A DNA stretch of 64,000 nt from Paraburkholderia tuberum STM678 (lineage in GTDB: Bacteria > Pseudomonadota > Gammaproteobacteria > Burkholderiales > Burkholderiaceae), in assembly GCF_902833905.1 (NCBI RefSeq), contig NZ_CADFGP010000028.1:39626-103625 (forward strand). Reading direction: 5' to 3'. Under the pieces are notes generated by a model. The model ran no database searches and had not been told where the DNA came from. It saw only the letters and a program-made list of their open reading frames with translations. Shown one piece after another: positions 7,219 to 15,681 of this stretch (positions are counted from its first letter, which is position 1; each line of letters starts with the position of its first letter). A program made the translations under genes and the position numbers.

Positions 7219-9688
7219 CCGGCGATTCTCCGTGGGGGGCCGCGTGGGGCGTTTGCGCGGCGGGTTGCGTGTTTGTGTCGGGGCTATCGGGGTGCGCGGC
7301 GGCTTCGGTCGGATCTGCGTTCTGCGACGCGTTCATCGCACTCAACGTGTCCAGCGCATCGAGTATCGCCTCGGGCGTCGCCGGCGCGCGCAACGGCGGA
7401 GCATGTCGCGCGCCCGGCACTGCGGCCGCGATCGCGTCGCGAATCGCGAGAAACACCGAAAACGGCAGCAGCAACGGCGGCTCGCCGACCGCCTTCGAGC
7501 GGAACACGGTCGGCTCGGCGTTGCTGTTGTCGTAGAGCCGAACGTGGAACGCGGCGGGCGTGTCGCTGACCGCGGGAATCTTGTACGTCGACGGCGCGTG
7601 CGTCATCAGGCGGCCGTCGCGGCTCCACCATAGCTCTTCAGTGGTGAGCCAGCCCATGCCCTGAATGAAGCCGCCTTCGATCTGGCCGAGATCGATCGCC
7701 GGATTGATCGACTGGCCCGCGTCGTGCAGCAAGTCCGCGCGCAGGAGCTTCCACTCGCCGGTCAGCGTATCGACGACGACCTCCGACACCGCCGCACCAT
7801 ACGCGAAGTAATAGAACGGATGACCGGTCAGCGACTTCGCATCCCAATGCACTTTCGGCGTCGCGTAGAAACCGTCCGACCACAACTGCACGCGCGCGAG
7901 ATACGCGGCGTTGACGAGCTGTTCGAACGGCAGCGCGCCGCCGTTCACCGACACGCTGCCGCGCGCGAACTGCACGTCGTTCGCGTCGCCACCGAGCTGG
8001 CGCGCCGCGAGTTCGGCGAGCCGCGCGCGGATCGTCCGCGCGGCGGCTTCGGCGGCCATGCCGTTCAGGTCGCTGCCGGTCGAGGCCGCGGTCGCCGACG
8101 TGTTGGCGATCTTCGAGGTATCGGTCGCGGTCACCCGGACGCGCGATAGCGGCAAGCCGAACTGATTCGCGACCACTTGCGCGACTTTCGTGTTGAGCCC
8201 CTGGCCCATCTCGGTGCCGCCGTGATTGACGAGCACGGAGCCGTCCTTGTACACGTGCACGAGCGCGCCGGCCTGATTCAGGAACGGCACGTTGAACGAG
8301 ATGCCGAACTTGACCGGCGAAAACGCGAGGCCGCGTTTGAGCACGGGACTCTTCGCATTGAATTCGGCGAGTGCCGCGCGACGCGCGCGGTAGTCACTCG
8401 AATCTAGCAGCGCGTCGGTCAGCGGCGCGATGATGTTGTCTTCGACGCGTTGTCCGTACGGCGTCGTATCGCGTTCGCCGACGCCGTAGTAATTCGCGAG
8501 CCGCACGTCGAGGGGATCGAGCCGCAGCTCGCGCGCGATGCCGTCGAGCAGCACCTCCATCACGAGCGCGCCTTGCGGTCCGCCGAAGCCGCGAAACGCG
8601 GTGTTCGACTGCGTATTGGTCTTGCAGCACAGCGCGACGATATCGACGTCGGACAGGTAGTACGCGTTGTCGACGTGGCACACCGCGCGCGTCGCGACCG
8701 CGCCGGACAGATCCGCGGAATAGCCGGCGCGCAATGCGATTTCGACGCGCACGCCAAGCAGGCGGCCTTGCTCGTCGAAGCCCGCTTCGTACTCGTAGAC
8801 TGCATCGTGGCGCTTGCCGGTGATCAGAAAGTCGTCGTCGCGATCGGCGCGCAGCTTGACCGGGCGACGCAGGCGTTGCGCCGCAAGCGCGGCCACGCAC
8901 GCGAACAGCGCCGATTGCGATTCCTTGCCGCCGAAGCCGCCGCCCATGCGCCGGCATTCGCAGACGACGTTATGCGCGGGCCAGTCGAGCATGTGCGCGA
9001 CGACCTGCTGCATCTCGCTCGGATGCTGCGTCGAGCTGTAGACGAGCATGCCGTCCATTTCCTTCGGCACCGCATAGGCGATCTGGCCTTCGAGATAGAA
9101 CTGCTCCTGGCCGCCGACCTCGAACGTGCCGGCCAGTCGATGCGGCGCGGCGGCGATCTTCGCGTCGGGGTTGCCGCGCCGCAAATGCAGTGGCGGCAGC
9201 ACGAACTGCTTCGCGGCTTTCGCATCGGCGACGGTGAGGATCGCGTCGAGCGGCTCGTAGCGGATCACGTCGTCGCTTTTCGCGAGCGCGGCGGCGCGAC
9301 GTGCGAGTTCGTGGCTCTCGGCGATCACCGCGAAGACCGGCTGGCCCAGATAGAGCACTTCGCCGTCGGCGAGGATCGGATCGTCGTGCAGCACCGGGCC
9401 GCAATTGTTTTCGCCGGGGATATCGTCGGCACTCAGCACCGCGATCACGCCGGGCGCGTTTCTCACCGCGTCGAGATCCATCGACACGATGCGCGCATGC
9501 GCATGGCGCGACAGGCCGAGCGCCGCGTGCAGCGTGCCGTGCAGCTCGGCGATGTCGTCCGTGTAGGTCGCTTCGCCGCTCACGTGCAGCGCGGCGGATT
9601 CGTGCGGCAGCGGTACGCCGATCGACGCGTCCTCGCGTTGATCGGCACGCGCGCCCGCGGGTTCGATAAAGGCATCGGTCCGGTTCAT
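7199..9688 (-). CDS. xdhB: Xanthine dehydrogenase, molybdenum-binding subunit
   Basis: This 829-residue large subunit carries the molybdopterin site that hydroxylates hypoxanthine and xanthine to urate. Motifs include RMGGGFGGKESQ, the FRGFGGPQGALVMEVLLD arginine loop, GGTEMGQGLNTKVAQVVANQ and the catalytic glutamate in KAVGEPPLLLPFSVF. The last 45 residues after LDTLSAMNASQ are an Ala/Pro/His-rich tail, probably disordered. The ATG at 9688 overlaps the xdhA stop (ATGA), and its 3' end overlaps xdhC, so expression of all three is coupled. The longer in-frame extension upstream is antisense to xdhA and was rejected. Confidence 0.95.
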   Translation of the reverse strand: MNRTDAFIEPAGARADQREDASIGVPLPHESAALHVSGEATYTDDIAELHGTLHAALGLSRHAHARIVSMDLDAVRNAPGVIAVLSADDIPGENNCGPVLHDDPILADGEVLYLGQPVFAVIAESHELARRAAALAKSDDVIRYEPLDAILTVADAKAAKQFVLPPLHLRRGNPDAKIAAAPHRLAGTFEVGGQEQFYLEGQIAYAVPKEMDGMLVYSSTQHPSEMQQVVAHMLDWPAHNVVCECRRMGGGFGGKESQSALFACVAALAAQRLRRPVKLRADRDDDFLITGKRHDAVYEYEAGFDEQGRLLGVRVEIALRAGYSADLSGAVATRAVCHVDNAYYLSDVDIVALCCKTNTQSNTAFRGFGGPQGALVMEVLLDGIARELRLDPLDVRLANYYGVGERDTTPYGQRVEDNIIAPLTDALLDSSDYRARRAALAEFNAKSPVLKRGLAFSPVKFGISFNVPFLNQAGALVHVYKDGSVLVNHGGTEMGQGLNTKVAQVVANQFGLPLSRVRVTATDTSKIANTSATAASTGSDLNGMAAEAAARTIRARLAELAARQLGGDANDVQFARGSVSVNGGALPFEQLVNAAYLARVQLWSDGFYATPKVHWDAKSLTGHPFYYFAYGAAVSEVVVDTLTGEWKLLRADLLHDAGQSINPAIDLGQIEGGFIQGMGWLTTEELWWSRDGRLMTHAPSTYKIPAVSDTPAAFHVRLYDNSNAEPTVFRSKAVGEPPLLLPFSVFLAIRDAIAAAVPGARHAPPLRAPATPEAILDALDTLSAMNASQNADPTEAAAHPDSPDTNTQPAAQTPHAAPHGESPDASLAH

Positions 9689-11226
9689 CACGGCGACTCC
9701 TTCACGACGATTGCGTTGGCCTCGAACGCGAACGCGTTCACGTCGCAGAGCGCGAGCGGCGCGTCGTCGCGCGTTTCGAGGTAGAAGCGCCACAGCAGAT
9801 TGCGCGCGACCCTCAGCCGATACGCGCTCGACGCGCGCATGTCGGTGAGCGGCTGGTAGTCGGCGGCGAGCGCGTCCATCGCGCGACGGGCCGTCGGTTC
9901 GTTCCACGCCGCGCCGTTGAGCGCGGCTTCGGTATGCGCGGCCCGCTTCGGCGTCGCCGCCATGCCGCCGAACGCGACCCGCGCCGCGCGGATCGTGCCA
10001 TCTTCCGCGACGTGCAGCGCAAACGCCGCGCACACCGCCGAGATGTCCTGGTCGTAACGCTTCGCCACCTTGTAGGTGCGAAACCGCAGCGCGTCAGCCG
10101 GGCGAGGCACGCGCAGCGCGCTGACGAATTCGCCTTCCGCGAGCGTGGTCTTCTGATAGCCGAGGTAGAACGCGTCGAGCGGCACGTTGCGGGTCGTGTG
10201 ATCGCGGCGCAACTCGACGTCGGCGCCGAGCGCGAGCAGCGCCGGCATCGAATCGCCGATCGGCGAGCCGTTCGCGACGTTGCCGCCGAGCGTGCCCGCA
10301 TTGCGGATCGGCAGCGATGCGAAGCGCGTCCATAGTTCGGCGAGTTCGGGGTAGTCGGCGGTGAGCGCCGCGTACGCGTCTTCGAGCGTGACCGCCGCAC
10401 CGATGGTCAGCGTTTGCGCGTCGCGCGCGATCGTCTTCAGTTCCGCGACGTTGCCGGTGTACAGCAAGTCGCCGAGATCGCGGAACTGCTTGGTGACCCA
10501 CAAGCCGACGTCGGTGCTGCCCGCGACGATGCGCGCGTCCGGGTGCTGCGCGCGCAGCGTCGCGAACGCGTCGAGCGTGAGCGGGGCGTGGAAGGTGGGC
10601 GAGCCGAAGGCGGCGCCGCGGATGCCGGGCGCGCTGTATTCGAACGTGTCTTCGCGTTGCAGTGTGCGCAGCGTGGTCGCGATGGCCTCGCGGTCGAGCG
10701 CGACGCGCGGATGCTGCGCGTAGTCGAACATCTTCTGCGCGGCGTCGATGATCGGCCGGTAGCCCGTGCAGCGGCACAGATTGCCGGACAGCGCGGCGTC
10801 GATTTCATCGCGGGTCGGCAGGCCGGCGCTGACGGGCTGGTTCTCGTAGAGCGCCCACATCGACATGACGAAGCCGGGTGTGCAGAAGCCGCATTGCGAA
10901 CCGTGGCAGTCGACCAGCGCCTGCTGCACCGGATGCAGCGCGCCGTTCGCGGCGCGCAGGTCTTCGACGGTGAAGAGGGCGCGGCCGTCGAGTGTCGGCA
11001 GGAACTGGATGCAGGCGTTGACCGCCTTCAACGTGAGGTCGCCGCGCGCATCGAGTTCGCCGATCACGACCGTGCATGCGCCGCAGTCGCCTTCCGCGCA
11101 GCCTTCCTTGGTGCCGGTGCAGCGCAAGTCCTCGCGCAGGTGCTGCAGCACGGTGCGCGTCGCCGGCACGCCTGCGACCTCGCGGACGGACCCCTGGTGG
11201 TAGAAGCGGATGGTTTGCGTTGTCAT
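9688..11226 (-). CDS. xdhA: Xanthine dehydrogenase, iron-sulfur and FAD subunit
   Basis: This 512-residue small subunit passes electrons from the molybdenum site to NAD+. A plant-type 2Fe-2S domain (GCAEGDCGACTVVI) is followed by a second 2Fe-2S helical domain (CGFCTPGFVMSMWAL, then LCRCTGYRPI). The FAD domain of the CO dehydrogenase flavoprotein type then has AGSTDVGLWVTKQFRDL and LGGNVANGSPIGDSMPALLALG. I chose ATG 11226 (MTTQTIRFYHQG) rather than an upstream in-frame ATG because homologues begin near here. It is the first gene of the leftward purine catabolic cluster. Confidence 0.95.
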   Translation of the reverse strand: MTTQTIRFYHQGSVREVAGVPATRTVLQHLREDLRCTGTKEGCAEGDCGACTVVIGELDARGDLTLKAVNACIQFLPTLDGRALFTVEDLRAANGALHPVQQALVDCHGSQCGFCTPGFVMSMWALYENQPVSAGLPTRDEIDAALSGNLCRCTGYRPIIDAAQKMFDYAQHPRVALDREAIATTLRTLQREDTFEYSAPGIRGAAFGSPTFHAPLTLDAFATLRAQHPDARIVAGSTDVGLWVTKQFRDLGDLLYTGNVAELKTIARDAQTLTIGAAVTLEDAYAALTADYPELAELWTRFASLPIRNAGTLGGNVANGSPIGDSMPALLALGADVELRRDHTTRNVPLDAFYLGYQKTTLAEGEFVSALRVPRPADALRFRTYKVAKRYDQDISAVCAAFALHVAEDGTIRAARVAFGGMAATPKRAAHTEAALNGAAWNEPTARRAMDALAADYQPLTDMRASSAYRLRVARNLLWRFYLETRDDAPLALCDVNAFAFEANAIVVKESP

Positions 11227-11423
11227 GGCGAATCGGAAGACAGTGCGGACCGGGCGCGCGTTACGCATGGGGTCGCAAAAAGCCGGCCTCGCGCACGTAG
11301 ATCGCCATCCATACCCGAAGATAGCACTACCCCGGCCCGAAAATATTTCCCGTGTCGCATGAAGCTCATGCGGCGGCGGTCATGATCCGGGTACGATTCG
11401 CGCCGAGGCGGGAACGTCGCGCA

Positions 11424-11474
11424 GAAAAAACGCCGGACTTCGGTGCCCGGCATGGGCAACACGAAGTCCGGCGT
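11424..11474 (-). terminator. Rho-independent terminator downstream of dsbB
   Basis: An inverted repeat with arms cgccggacttcg (11431-11442) and cgaagtccggcg (11462-11473) encloses a 19-base loop. Read on the minus strand it is followed by a run of six Ts (aaaaaa at 11425-11430). It lies about 90 bp past the dsbB stop and separates dsbB from xdhA. The rest of the 11227-11563 gap must contain the xdhA promoter, but I see no convincing boxes. Confidence 0.85.
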
Positions 11475-11563
11475 CATTGGCGATGCGAATCGGTAAGCGC
11501 CCTGGCGGCGAGTTCGGCGCTTCAGACGGCGTTCGAAGCTCGCTCGACCAGGTTTCACCGCCG

Positions 11564-12073
11564 TCAGGCCACCCGACGGCGATTGCGCACGAGGCTCAGC
11601 ACCAGCGCGACGAACGCGACGATAAACGCGACGCCCGACCACATCGGCAGCGTCAGCCCGAGAATCGGCGGATAGGCGGTTTCGCACAGGCCCGCGACCT
11701 TGAACACGCTCGGCAGCCAGTGCGCGGGGGGCAGGCTGTCGACCACCGGTTGCAGTGCGTCGAAGCCGCAGCTGAAGCCAGGATTCGCCTGGATGTACAC
11801 ATGGCGCGCCGCGGTCGCGATGCCGGCCAGCGCCGACAGCGCCGCCATCACTTCGAGCAGGCGCACGCCGCGCCAGCGCCTGAAGCTCGCGCCGAGGAAC
11901 GCGAAGATCGCGATCAGCAGGAAGAAATAGCGCTGGATGATGCACAGCGGGCACGGGTCTTCGCGCAGGCCGAACTGCAGATACAACGCACCGCCCACGA
12001 GGGCGAGGCAGATCAGGCCGAGCAGAACCAGCAGGGTGCGCTCGCGGCGCAGCATTGCGGAGTCGTTAGTCAT
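11564..12073 (-). CDS. dsbB: Disulfide bond formation protein B
   Basis: This 169-residue inner-membrane quinone reductase reoxidises periplasmic DsbA. Four hydrophobic segments are visible: LLVLLGLICLALVGGALYL, FFLLIAIFAFLGA, LLEVMAALSALAGIATAA and GVAFIVAFVALVLSLV. The first periplasmic loop carries the CPLC redox pair after REDP. The second carries FSCGFDAL and VAGLCE, the partner cysteine pair. It appears monocistronic, with a terminator 90 bp downstream. Confidence 0.95.
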   Translation of the reverse strand: MTNDSAMLRRERTLLVLLGLICLALVGGALYLQFGLREDPCPLCIIQRYFFLLIAIFAFLGASFRRWRGVRLLEVMAALSALAGIATAARHVYIQANPGFSCGFDALQPVVDSLPPAHWLPSVFKVAGLCETAYPPILGLTLPMWSGVAFIVAFVALVLSLVRNRRRVA

Positions 12074-12201
12074 GGATCATCGATTGGTCTGGAGACGAAA
12101 GGGCGGGTGCCCGCGATTCTAGCGCGAACCCCGGCCGCGCCACTTATTGCCTGAACATTGGCGCGGCGGCGACCGCGCCGGGCAGCCAACCCCGGCCCTC
12201 T

Positions 12202-13581
12202 TTACCGGATCGCTTTCAGCACTGCCTCGGCCGCGCGGCCGATCGCGAGCAGCGCGTCGTCGGCGTGCGGTGCGCCCGCCAGCATCAGGCCGACCGGCGC
12301 GTCGCCGCGCAGATGGCACGGCAGCGACAGCGCGCAGCTATCGAGGAAGTTGAACGCGCTCGGATTGCGCAGGATCAGCGCATTGGTGCGGCCGAACGCG
12401 TCGTCGTCGTTGAGCAGGTCGGCGAGGCGCGGCGGCACGACCGGCACGGTCGGCGCGACGACCGCGTCGAAACGCTGCCACAGCGTGCGCGCGGCTTCGT
12501 CGAGCATCGCGTCGCGCTCGGCGACGAGGTCCAGATAATCGACCGCGCTGGCCGGCTGCCCCTTCATGATGCGCACGAGCACGCGCGGATCGTACTGCTC
12601 GCGATGCTTGTCGAGCAGCGGACGATGCCACGCATACGCCTCGATCGACGAAAAGCCGAAGCGGTTGATCTCCGGCAGCCGGTCGAGCGGCGCGAAGCGC
12701 ACCTCGCTGACGATCGCGCCGGCCGCCTCCAGATGCTTGAGCGCGGTATCGATCGCGCGCGCGACTTCGGGCTCGACGCCGTCGGTCACGAAATTGGTCA
12801 GCACGCCGAGGCGCACGCCTTCGAGCGGCCGCGCGGCCGGGATGCGCGGCTCGAGCCCGGCGAGCATCCGGTCGACCAGCGCGCAGCATGCGACCGACAC
12901 GCCGATCGGCCCGAACGAATCGAGCGTCGACGACAGCGGCACGCCGCCCTGCTTCGGGATGCGCGCGGCGGTCGGCTTGAAGCCGGTCAGCCCGCACAAG
13001 GCGGCCGGGATGCGGATCGAGCCGCCGGTGTCGGTGCCGAGCGCGACCGCGGCCATGCCGTCGGCGACCGATGCGGCCGCGCCCGACGACGAGCCGCCCG
13101 AAATCCGCTCGTCGCCCTTCACGCCGCGCCGGTACGGCGACAGCGGATGGCCGTAGTGCGGATTCAGGCCGAGTCCGGAAAACGCGAACTCGCTCATGTT
13201 GGTCCGCCCGACGATCACGGCGCCGGCCCGCTTCAGACGCGCGACCGCGACCGCGTCGGCCTTCGCGGCGGGCGCGTCGGCGAGCACGACGGAGCCCGCG
13301 CGGGTCGGCTGGCCTTCGATGTCGAACAGGTCCTTGACCGACACGGGAATCCCGGCGAGCGGCGAGAGCACGGTGCCGGCCGCGCGCAGGCGGTCGTGCG
13401 CGTCGGCGGCGGCGCGCGCGGCGTCGGTGTCGACGTGCATGAAGACGGCGGCGCCCTGGCCAGCCGGATCGGCGATCCGGTCCAGCGCGGTTTCGACGAG
13501 CGCGCGGCTCGTCGTGCGGCCGGCGGCGAGATCGGCGGCAAGCTGGGCAAGCGGCGGGAAAGGGGCGAATTCAGTGGCCAT
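12202..13581 (-). CDS. Amidase-signature family amidase
   Basis: The 459-residue protein has the amidase signature with the Ser-cisSer-Lys triad: Lys in PVSVKDLFDIEG, and the serines in ERISGGSSSGAAASVADGM. ALGTDTGGSIRIPAALCGLTGFKPT is also present (split here by its central GGS). It is related to GatA but stands alone without gatB or gatC, and it lacks the features of a tRNA amidotransferase context, so a small-molecule amide or allophanate-like substrate is more likely. The substrate cannot be told from the sequence. It is transcribed divergently from the antiporter gene. Confidence 0.88.
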   Translation of the reverse strand: MATEFAPFPPLAQLAADLAAGRTTSRALVETALDRIADPAGQGAAVFMHVDTDAARAAADAHDRLRAAGTVLSPLAGIPVSVKDLFDIEGQPTRAGSVVLADAPAAKADAVAVARLKRAGAVIVGRTNMSEFAFSGLGLNPHYGHPLSPYRRGVKGDERISGGSSSGAAASVADGMAAVALGTDTGGSIRIPAALCGLTGFKPTAARIPKQGGVPLSSTLDSFGPIGVSVACCALVDRMLAGLEPRIPAARPLEGVRLGVLTNFVTDGVEPEVARAIDTALKHLEAAGAIVSEVRFAPLDRLPEINRFGFSSIEAYAWHRPLLDKHREQYDPRVLVRIMKGQPASAVDYLDLVAERDAMLDEAARTLWQRFDAVVAPTVPVVPPRLADLLNDDDAFGRTNALILRNPSAFNFLDSCALSLPCHLRGDAPVGLMLAGAPHADDALLAIGRAAEAVLKAIR

Positions 13582-13795
13582 GATGTCGGTAGAAATCCGG
13601 TTGAGCGCAGCGCGGGCGCATGAGCGAGGCAGTGCGGAGCCAAAGGGAAAGGTCCGTCCGCATTGTAGAGCAAGGTTTTGCGGCCGCGCGGCCTGCTACT
13701 GGCGGCGCGGCGCGGCGCGCGAATTCGCCAAAAAGCTGGCCGGTTCGTTTGCTACACTGCGCTTTCCGAGATTACTGTTTGTAAGGAAAGCGCTC

Positions 13796-15553
13796 ATGCA
13801 CCATGGTATCGGCTTCATCCAGGATCTGGCCGTCGTGATGGCGCTGGCCGGCGTCGTCACCGTGCTGTTCCATCGGCTGAAGCAGCCGGTGGTGCTCGGC
13901 TATATCGCGGCCGGCGTGATCATCGGACCGTACACGCCGCCGTTCCAATTGATCCACGACGAACAGACGATCCAGACGCTCGGCGAGCTGGGCGTCGTGT
14001 TCCTGATGTTTTCGCTGGGCCTCGAATTCAGCCTGCGCAAGCTGTTCGAGGTCGGCGCGACGGCGATCGTCGCCGCGCTGTCCGAAATCGTGCTGATGCT
14101 GTGGATCGGCTACGAGATCGGCAGCGCGTTCGGCTGGACTCCGATGGACTCGCTGTTCCTCGGCGCGATCCTCGCGATCTCGTCCACGACGATCATCGTG
14201 AAGGCGCTGTCCGATCTCGGACTCAAACGTGAAAGCTTCGCGCAGCTCGTGTTCGGCATTCTGATCGTCGAGGACATTCTCGGTATCGCGATGCTCGTGC
14301 TGCTGACCGGCATCGCGCAGACCGGGCAACTGTCGGCCGGGCTCGCGGCCGTCACGCTCGGCAAGCTGCTGCTGTTCATGACGGTGTCGCTGCTGGTCGG
14401 CGTGCTGTTCGTGCCGCGCGCGCTGAACTACGTCGCGCGCACGGGCAGCGACGAGATGATGCTCGTGTCCGTGCTCGGCTTCTGCTTCGGCTTCTGTCTG
14501 CTGGTCGTCAAGCTCGATTACAGCATCGCGCTCGGCGCGTTCCTGATCGGCGCGATCATGGCCGAGTCGCGCCATCTGCATCGGATCGAGCATCTGATCG
14601 CGCCGCTGCGCGACGCGTTTTCCGCGATCTTCTTCGTGACGATCGGACTGATGCTGAACCCAGCCGTGATGCTCGACTACGCGTGGCCGATCGCCGTGAT
14701 CACGCTCGCGGTGATCGTCGGCAAGATCGTGTCGTGCGGGCTCGGCACGTTTCTGTCGGGGCAGGACGCGCGCACCTCGATGCGCGTCGGCATGACCGTG
14801 TCGCAGATCGGCGAGTTCTCGTTCATCATCGCGACGCTCGGTCTGACGTTGAAGGTGACGAGCGGGTTTCTGTATCCGATCGCGGTCGCCGTGTCGGCAT
14901 TGACGACGCTGACGACGCCATATCTGATCCGCGTCGCCGATCCGCTCACGCGCCGCATCGGGCAGGCGATGCCCGCCACGTTGTCCAACGTGTTCGGCAT
15001 GTACGGGCAATGGCTGCGCAGTTTGATCACGGCGCGCGGCGAGCCGACGCTCATCGGCATGACGCGGCGGATCGTATTGCAGATCGCGGTGAATCTCGCG
15101 CTCGTCGCGGCCATTTTCCTCGCCGTGTCGTATAGCGCGCCGCATAGCGGCCGGCTGCTCGCGCACTGGCTCGACGACGAGCCGCTGCAACGCGTCGTGC
15201 AGTGGAGCGTCGCGCTCGTCGTTTCGCTGCCGTTTCTCGTGGCCGTGTATCGCAAGACCAAGTCGCTCGCGCTGCTGCTTGCCGAAGTCGGCGTGCAGCC
15301 GACCACCGCGGGACGCTTCACGAGCGCGCTGCGTCACGCGATCGCCGATCTTGTGCCGATCGTGTCGATGATCGGCGTGTTTCTGCTGGTGGCGGCGCTG
15401 TCGGGCAGCATCCTGCCGCCGACTGGCCTGCTCGTCGCGGTGCTCGTGTGCGCCGCGCTGCTGCTCGCGCTCGTGTGGCGCTGGTGCGTGAAAATTCATG
15501 CGTCGATGCAGATCGCGTTGCGGGAAACCTTCGAAGAGCGGCCGGATCCTTGA
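13796..15553 (+). CDS. CPA2-family monovalent cation:proton antiporter (Kef-like)
   Basis: This 585-residue integral membrane protein has about a dozen hydrophobic segments from residue 10 to 390. It begins DLAVVMALAGVVTVLFHRLKQP and VVLGYIAAGVIIGP, with the CPA2 hallmarks LGELGVVFLMFSLGLEFSLRKL and SSTTIIVKALSDLG. After about residue 390 there are further membrane helices near the C-terminus rather than the cytosolic RCK/TrkA-N domain of KefB and KefC. It is therefore Kef-like but without the usual nucleotide-gated regulatory domain. The ATG is preceded by aaggaaag. K+ or Na+ efflux against protons at the inner membrane is inferred. Confidence 0.88.
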   Translation: MHHGIGFIQDLAVVMALAGVVTVLFHRLKQPVVLGYIAAGVIIGPYTPPFQLIHDEQTIQTLGELGVVFLMFSLGLEFSLRKLFEVGATAIVAALSEIVLMLWIGYEIGSAFGWTPMDSLFLGAILAISSTTIIVKALSDLGLKRESFAQLVFGILIVEDILGIAMLVLLTGIAQTGQLSAGLAAVTLGKLLLFMTVSLLVGVLFVPRALNYVARTGSDEMMLVSVLGFCFGFCLLVVKLDYSIALGAFLIGAIMAESRHLHRIEHLIAPLRDAFSAIFFVTIGLMLNPAVMLDYAWPIAVITLAVIVGKIVSCGLGTFLSGQDARTSMRVGMTVSQIGEFSFIIATLGLTLKVTSGFLYPIAVAVSALTTLTTPYLIRVADPLTRRIGQAMPATLSNVFGMYGQWLRSLITARGEPTLIGMTRRIVLQIAVNLALVAAIFLAVSYSAPHSGRLLAHWLDDEPLQRVVQWSVALVVSLPFLVAVYRKTKSLALLLAEVGVQPTTAGRFTSALRHAIADLVPIVSMIGVFLLVAALSGSILPPTGLLVAVLVCAALLLALVWRWCVKIHASMQIALRETFEERPDP

Positions 15554-15681
15554 GTCATCGGGGTCGGTGTAACGCTTCGCAACAATGTGAGCAATTGTGT
15601 GCGGGTTTGCGGGGCCTGCAGCACTGACGGATAATCAGGGCATATTCATTCGTTCGCGTGTAAGGCGCCCGTCCGACAGTC

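Noticed and set aside
13772..15499. A 575-residue minus-strand open frame
   Set aside because: It is antisense to the CPA2 antiporter gene and is His/Arg/Gln/Asp-rich, typical of antisense reading in high-GC DNA.
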